Below, in pieces: positions 5,735 to 8,479 of a stretch of DNA of 8,479 nt. Position numbers and translations under genes: made by a program. Numbering within the stretch: the first letter of the stretch is position 1; each line of letters starts with the position of its first letter. Under the pieces are notes generated by a model. It saw only the letters and a list, made by a program, of their open reading frames with translations. It made no database searches and had not been told where the DNA came from. This stretch comes from Lachnospiraceae bacterium UBA4338 (GTDB taxonomy: Bacteria > Bacillota > Clostridia > Lachnospirales > Lachnospiraceae), in assembly GCA_002393735.1 (NCBI GenBank), contig DGTK01000014.1, positions 1 through 8,479 of the forward strand, given 5' to 3'.

Positions 5735-6727
5735 ATGAATAAAGAACAACTTCACAGGTACATTTCAGAGAATACCGGAAATGAGGAAAATGTATGTCAG
5801 ATTTATGCCATCAAAGACAATGAGGTGGCACTTGATGATTGCTGGCACGGATTCAGAACAATGGATGCCATGAATGTTAATTCCGTTACCAAAGGTGTCA
5901 TGGGGCTGCTTGCCGGAATTGCGCTGGACAAGGGATACATCAAAAATCCTGATCAGAAGGTAATGGATTTTTTTCCGGATTATTCTGTAAAACGTGGTGA
6001 AAAAACCATATATGATGTCACAGTCAGACATCTGCTTACCATGACAGCGCCATATAAAGGCAAGTCAGAACCATGGAAGAAGGTTTGTACTTCCCAGAGT
6101 TTTACTTACGCGATTCTCGATTATCTTGGAGGTCGAAATGGAATTACAGGTGAGTTCCGTTATGCCACTCTTGGCATTCAGATTCTGGCCGGAATAATAG
6201 AGAATGCAACCGGTGAGAAATGCATAGATTTTGCAAACGAGAATCTCTTTGAGCCCCTTGGACTTCCAAAGCGAATACCACACGGTAACAGTTCCAAAGA
6301 AGATCAGTTTGCTTTCTTTATGAACAAAAATCCAAGAAAATACGAGTGGTACTCTGACCCTCAGGGCAGTGTTACTGCAGGCTGGGGATTATGCATGTCG
6401 GCAAGAGACATGGCTGTGATTGGGACGATGGTCTTGGATGGTGGCTTGTATAATGGAAAAAGAATCATCTCAGAAGAATACTTAAAGGATATGCTGACAC
6501 CTCATATTAAACTTGGTGAGCGATTTGGATTCATGAACTATGGCTACCTTTGGTACAAGCCTTACGATGATAAAGATGTATATGCGGCCATTGGTGACAG
6601 CGGAAATATCATATACATAAATAAGGCGGAGAATGTATCAGTGGGTATGACTGGGACATTTAAGCCGAGGATTTTTGACAGGGTTGATTTTATTGAGCAG
6701 AAAGTATTACCTGCGCTTAATGAGTAA
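5735..6727 (+). CDS. Beta-lactamase-family serine hydrolase
   Basis: The 330-aa protein belongs to the class C beta-lactamase/penicillin-binding-protein-like serine hydrolases (Pfam Beta-lactamase). The SxxK nucleophile motif is SVTK at 50-53, in the expected NVNSVTKGVMGLLAGIALDKG context. The second motif is YAT at 143-145 (FRYATLGIQILAGIIENATG) in place of the usual YxN, and the third, at the KTG/HxG position, is GDSG at 287-290 before NIIYINK. A typical LFEPLGLPKR segment lies at 171-180. There is no signal peptide or lipobox, so it is probably cytosolic, acting as an esterase, amidase or peptidase rather than in antibiotic resistance. Length is normal for the family. ATG 5735 has AGAGGAGG upstream, buried in a hairpin. 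Fold is certain; substrate unknown. Confidence 0.92.
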   Translation: MNKEQLHRYISENTGNEENVCQIYAIKDNEVALDDCWHGFRTMDAMNVNSVTKGVMGLLAGIALDKGYIKNPDQKVMDFFPDYSVKRGEKTIYDVTVRHLLTMTAPYKGKSEPWKKVCTSQSFTYAILDYLGGRNGITGEFRYATLGIQILAGIIENATGEKCIDFANENLFEPLGLPKRIPHGNSSKEDQFAFFMNKNPRKYEWYSDPQGSVTAGWGLCMSARDMAVIGTMVLDGGLYNGKRIISEEYLKDMLTPHIKLGERFGFMNYGYLWYKPYDDKDVYAAIGDSGNIIYINKAENVSVGMTGTFKPRIFDRVDFIEQKVLPALNE

Positions 6728-6731
6728 AATG

Positions 6732-6740
6732 TGATACAAT
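6732..6740 (+). promoter_or_regulatory. Possible extended -10 promoter for the methyltransferase gene
   Basis: TGATACAAT has the TG-N-TAnAAT form of an extended -10 element (hexamer TACAAT at 6735-6740). No good -35 hexamer lies 17 bp upstream, which extended -10 promoters tolerate. It sits just after the serine hydrolase stop and would give a leader of roughly 60 nt before ATG 6807. Confidence 0.35.
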
Positions 6741-6806
6741 AAACTAAAGGTATTTAGAAATATATCGGAAGAAAATTTGCTACTAGGTGTTGAGGAGATT
6801 AAAGAC

Positions 6807-7406
6807 ATGTTTTGGGACAAGATTTCACCTTTATATGACATATTTGAAAATATTTATAACGGCAAGGTATATACCGGTACCGGGAAAAAGGTTGCAGAAC
6901 TTATAGATTCGTCGGATGTAGTATTGGAATGCGCATGTGGAACAGGTGCTATAAGTATATATATTGCGCAGAAGTGTAAAAAGTTGATCGCAACAGACTT
7001 TGCAACCGGGATGCTTAGGAGAGCCGCAAAGAAATGCCGGAATTACCCGAATGTTGTGTTCAAGAAAACTGATATTACAAATATCAAATGCAAAGATGCC
7101 CGCTTTGATAAAGTGGTTGCAGGTAACGTGATCCATTTGTTGCCTGACCCGGAGAAGGCACTTCATGAATTGGAAAGGGTAGTTAAGCCGGGAGGTAAGA
7201 TCATCATTCCGACTTATATCAATATGTCAAAGGGAACGGGAACAGTAGCGGTTAAGTTCATTACTCTTCTCGGAGCAGATTTCAAAAGGCAGTTTGATCT
7301 GGATTCATATAAGGCATTTTTTGAAGACAAGGGATATACCGGAGTAGAGTATCATGTGGTCGATGGGCGCATGCCATGCGCTATTGCTGTAATAACCAAA
7401 GCTTAG
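6807..7406 (+). CDS. Class I SAM-dependent methyltransferase
   Basis: The 199-aa protein transfers a methyl group from S-adenosylmethionine to an unknown acceptor. Motif I is VLECACGTG at 39-47; the acidic residue at the end of strand 2 is D64 in LIATDFATGML; KTDITNIKCKDARFDKVV at 87-104 covers the later motifs; and HLLPDPEKALHELERVVKPGG at 110-130 is typical of UbiE/Methyltransf_11-like enzymes. The start is ATG 6807 with GAGGAG at 6792-6797; an in-frame TTG at 6777 would place that ribosome binding site inside the gene. The opening MFWDKISPLYDIFENIYNGK is common in small clostridial methyltransferases. A quinone role is unlikely from the sequence alone, since anaerobic clostridia usually lack that pathway. 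The family is sure; the substrate is not. Confidence 0.9.
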   Translation: MFWDKISPLYDIFENIYNGKVYTGTGKKVAELIDSSDVVLECACGTGAISIYIAQKCKKLIATDFATGMLRRAAKKCRNYPNVVFKKTDITNIKCKDARFDKVVAGNVIHLLPDPEKALHELERVVKPGGKIIIPTYINMSKGTGTVAVKFITLLGADFKRQFDLDSYKAFFEDKGYTGVEYHVVDGRMPCAIAVITKA

Positions 7407-7467
7407 CGTTTTATATCGGAGAAATAAATGCAGAGTATATTGCAGGAAGGGTAAAGGGATAAGGTAA

Positions 7468-8064
7468 ATGATATCAAGGGAAGAAGCATTTTCACTTTTA
7501 AAGAAATATAATAAGGAATCCTTTCATATTCAGCATGCGTTAACTGTTGAAGCTGTGATGAAATGGTATGCAAAGGAACTGGGATATGGTGAAGAAGCAG
7601 AATATTGGGGAATTGTTGGACTTCTTCATGATATAGATTTTGAATTATACCCAGATGAACATTGTTTAAAGGCACCAGAGCTTCTAAGAGAAGGTGGTGT
7701 TAGTGATGATATAATTCATGCTGTATGTTCACATGGATATGGAATAACAGTTGGTAATGGTGTGACTATTGATGTAGAGCCAACCAGAGAAATGGAAAAG
7801 GTTTTATTTGCTGCAGATGAACTAACTGGTCTTATCGGTGCAGCTGCTCTTATGAGACCTTCCAAGAGTACTAAGGATATGGAACTGAAATCCCTTAAGA
7901 AGAAATATAAGAGTAAAGGCTTTGCGGCCGGTTGTTCCAGAGAAGTAATAGAGAGAGGTGCCAAGCAGCTTGGCTGGGAACTTGATAAATTACTAGAATT
8001 GACGCTTCGAGCTATGGCAGCAACCGAAGATATTCTTAATGAGGAAATGGCTTTAGAACAGTAA
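7468..8064 (+). CDS. HD-domain phosphohydrolase
   Basis: The 198-aa protein is an HD-superfamily metal-dependent phosphohydrolase. The first metal histidine is H20 or H23 in ESFHIQHALTVE. The HD doublet is H54-D55 in GIVGLLHDIDFELYPDEH, with further histidines H65, H84 and H89 (IIHAVCSHGYG), and the distal aspartate is D117 in KVLFAADELTGLIGAAALMRP. This order matches single-domain HDIG-type hydrolases of nucleotides or other phosphate esters. The C-terminal third is a basic helix (KSLKKKYKSKGFAAGC) followed by an amphipathic helical tail. The gene begins 61 nt after the methyltransferase stop, with a weak site (AAAGGG at 7453-7458, AAGG at 7461-7464) before ATG 7468, so it may be lowly translated or coupled. 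The specific substrate is not evident. Confidence 0.9.
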   Translation: MISREEAFSLLKKYNKESFHIQHALTVEAVMKWYAKELGYGEEAEYWGIVGLLHDIDFELYPDEHCLKAPELLREGGVSDDIIHAVCSHGYGITVGNGVTIDVEPTREMEKVLFAADELTGLIGAAALMRPSKSTKDMELKSLKKKYKSKGFAAGCSREVIERGAKQLGWELDKLLELTLRAMAATEDILNEEMALEQ

Positions 8065-8078
8065 AATAAAACATTAGA

Positions 8079-8192
8079 GGGGCATTGGTGCAGCCGTGAG
8101 CGCGCAACACTGGCAGAGTAAAATATCCTTCGGATATTTTTAACATCCTTCGGATATCCTTGAAGTCACGGGTTAGAATCCCGTATGCTCCA
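8079..8192 (+). tRNA. tRNA-Ala(GGC)-like RNA with a 41-nt insert in the anticodon stem
   Basis: The ends form a 7-bp acceptor stem: GGGGCAT (8079-8085) with ATGCTCC (8185-8191), then A73 at 8192. The third pair is G-U, the G3-U70 alanine identity element. D arm: GTGC (8088-8091) pairs with GCGC (8100-8103), loop AGCCGTGA. The anticodon loop CTGGCAG (8110-8116) has U33 and anticodon GGC (8112-8114), decoding GCC/GCU alanine codons. The 5' strand CAACA (8105-8109) pairs with AGT (8117-8119) and, after an insert of 41 nt (8120-8160), TG (8161-8162), with one A-A mismatch. Variable loop AAGTC (8163-8167). T arm: ACGGG/CCCGT with loop TTAGAAT. Without the insert the RNA is exactly 73 nt. U8-A14, G15-C48, G18-U55, U54-A58 and G26-A44 contacts are present, but G19-C56 is replaced by U19-A56. 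CCA is not encoded. It may be functional, a tRNA-like regulator, or a pseudogene. Confidence 0.72.
8120..8160 (+). repeat. Insert of two hairpin-forming ATCCTTCGGATAT copies within the tRNA
   Basis: ATCCTTCGGATAT occurs at 8125-8137 and again at 8145-8157 (20-nt period). The first copy lies in a perfect 9-bp hairpin (AAAATATCC at 8120-8128 with GGATATTTT at 8132-8140, loop TTC). The second can form a 4-bp hairpin (ATCC/GGAT) with the same loop. The ends of the insert are ambiguous by one T. No clear target-site duplication flanks it. It is far too short for a group I intron. Confidence 0.75.
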
Positions 8193-8267
8193 TTTGGTAA
8201 TTATTGGAACGATTATCTCTCAGTTTTATAGACGATGGCAAATATCGAATTTGTAGGAGGTATAGTG

Positions 8268-8479
8268 ATGTGGTTTTGGTTAGCACTCGGTTCAGCAGTC
8301 TTTGCTGCACTGACATCAATACTGGCAAAGATAGGAATTGAAGGAGTCGAATCCAATCTTGCTACGGCTATACGCACGATGGTAGTTGTTATAATGGCTT
8401 GGGGAATGGTATTCATTACGCATCAGCAAGGCGGTATCAGAGCAATCAGTCAGAAAAGCTGGATTTTCCTGATCCTGTC
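8268..8479 (+). CDS. EamA/DMT-family transporter, N-terminal part (cut by window end)
   Basis: ATG 8268 has a strong AGGAGG at 8255-8260 (7 nt spacing). The 70 visible residues begin with a hydrophobic segment (MWFWLALGSAVFAALTSILA), then KIGIEGVESNLATAIRT, and a second membrane segment (MVVVIMAWGMVFI), followed by a loop and the start of a third (KSWIFLIL). The pattern of small residues and the early SxLAKxG...ATAIRT stretch is typical of EamA-domain members of the drug/metabolite transporter superfamily, which usually have about ten helices in two EamA repeats. It is an inner-membrane exporter or importer of small metabolites with unknown substrate. The frame runs past the end of the window. 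Confidence 0.85.
   Translation, partial: MWFWLALGSAVFAALTSILAKIGIEGVESNLATAIRTMVVVIMAWGMVFITHQQGGIRAISQKSWIFLIL

Noticed and set aside
6831..7166. 111-aa reverse-strand ORF
   Set aside because: It lies antisense to the methyltransferase motifs and has no protein-like features.
7428..7454. 8-codon ORF (MQSILQEG) with GGAGA upstream, before the HD gene
   Set aside because: It is too short to distinguish from chance and shows no regulatory codon run; translational coupling to the HD gene is possible but unsupported.
8105..8167. Class II tRNA with a long variable arm (Leu, Ser, Tyr or Sec type) as the explanation of the insert
   Set aside because: The bases after the anticodon loop (AGTAA) do not complete the stem, whereas AGT plus TG after the insert does; anticodon GGC and G3-U70 indicate alanine.

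Overview
This is an AT-rich Gram-positive window, most likely from a clostridial gut or rumen bacterium of the Lachnospiraceae (Butyrivibrio/Roseburia/Lachnospira type). The reasons are strong AGGAGG-type ribosome binding sites before almost every start, low GC, all genes on one strand, and protein styles I associate with that family. The assignment is from recognition only, not from a database search.

Layout. (1) 37-927: an XRE-type helix-turn-helix fused to a Uma2-family PD-(D/E)XK nuclease domain, closed by a clear intrinsic terminator at 943-970. (2) 990-5641: accessory-looking genes with no assigned role. These are a short leucine-rich-repeat-like protein, a short and possibly broken ORF, two orphan proteins, a P-loop kinase-like ATPase with a coiled coil and a C-terminal four-cysteine zinc ribbon, two very small ORFs, a terminator at 4689-4713, and an acidic orphan. 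Each complete gene has its own good ribosome binding site. The mix of small unrelated orphans resembles immunity or defence gene clusters, but no toxin, integrase or transposase is visible, so this is only a hypothesis. (3) 5735-8064: ordinary metabolic-looking genes, namely a beta-lactamase-fold serine hydrolase, a class I SAM-dependent methyltransferase and an HD-domain phosphohydrolase. (4) 8079-8192: an RNA gene. (5) 8268 to the end: the start of an EamA/DMT-family membrane transporter, cut by the window edge.

The most unusual object is the RNA at 8079-8192. It folds as a complete tRNA with alanine identity: anticodon GGC, a G3-U70 wobble pair and A73. It carries a 41-nt insertion made of two hairpin-forming copies of ATCCTTCGGATAT inside the 3' strand of the anticodon stem. 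The near-universal G19-C56 tertiary pair is replaced by U19-A56, which looks compensatory. Without the insert it is exactly 73 nt, and almost every other core contact is present. It could be a recently interrupted tRNA pseudogene, a tRNA that tolerates an extra arm, or a tRNA-derived regulatory RNA.

A second structured element, a 16-bp hairpin at 5687-5730, buries the ribosome binding site of the serine hydrolase and may control its translation.
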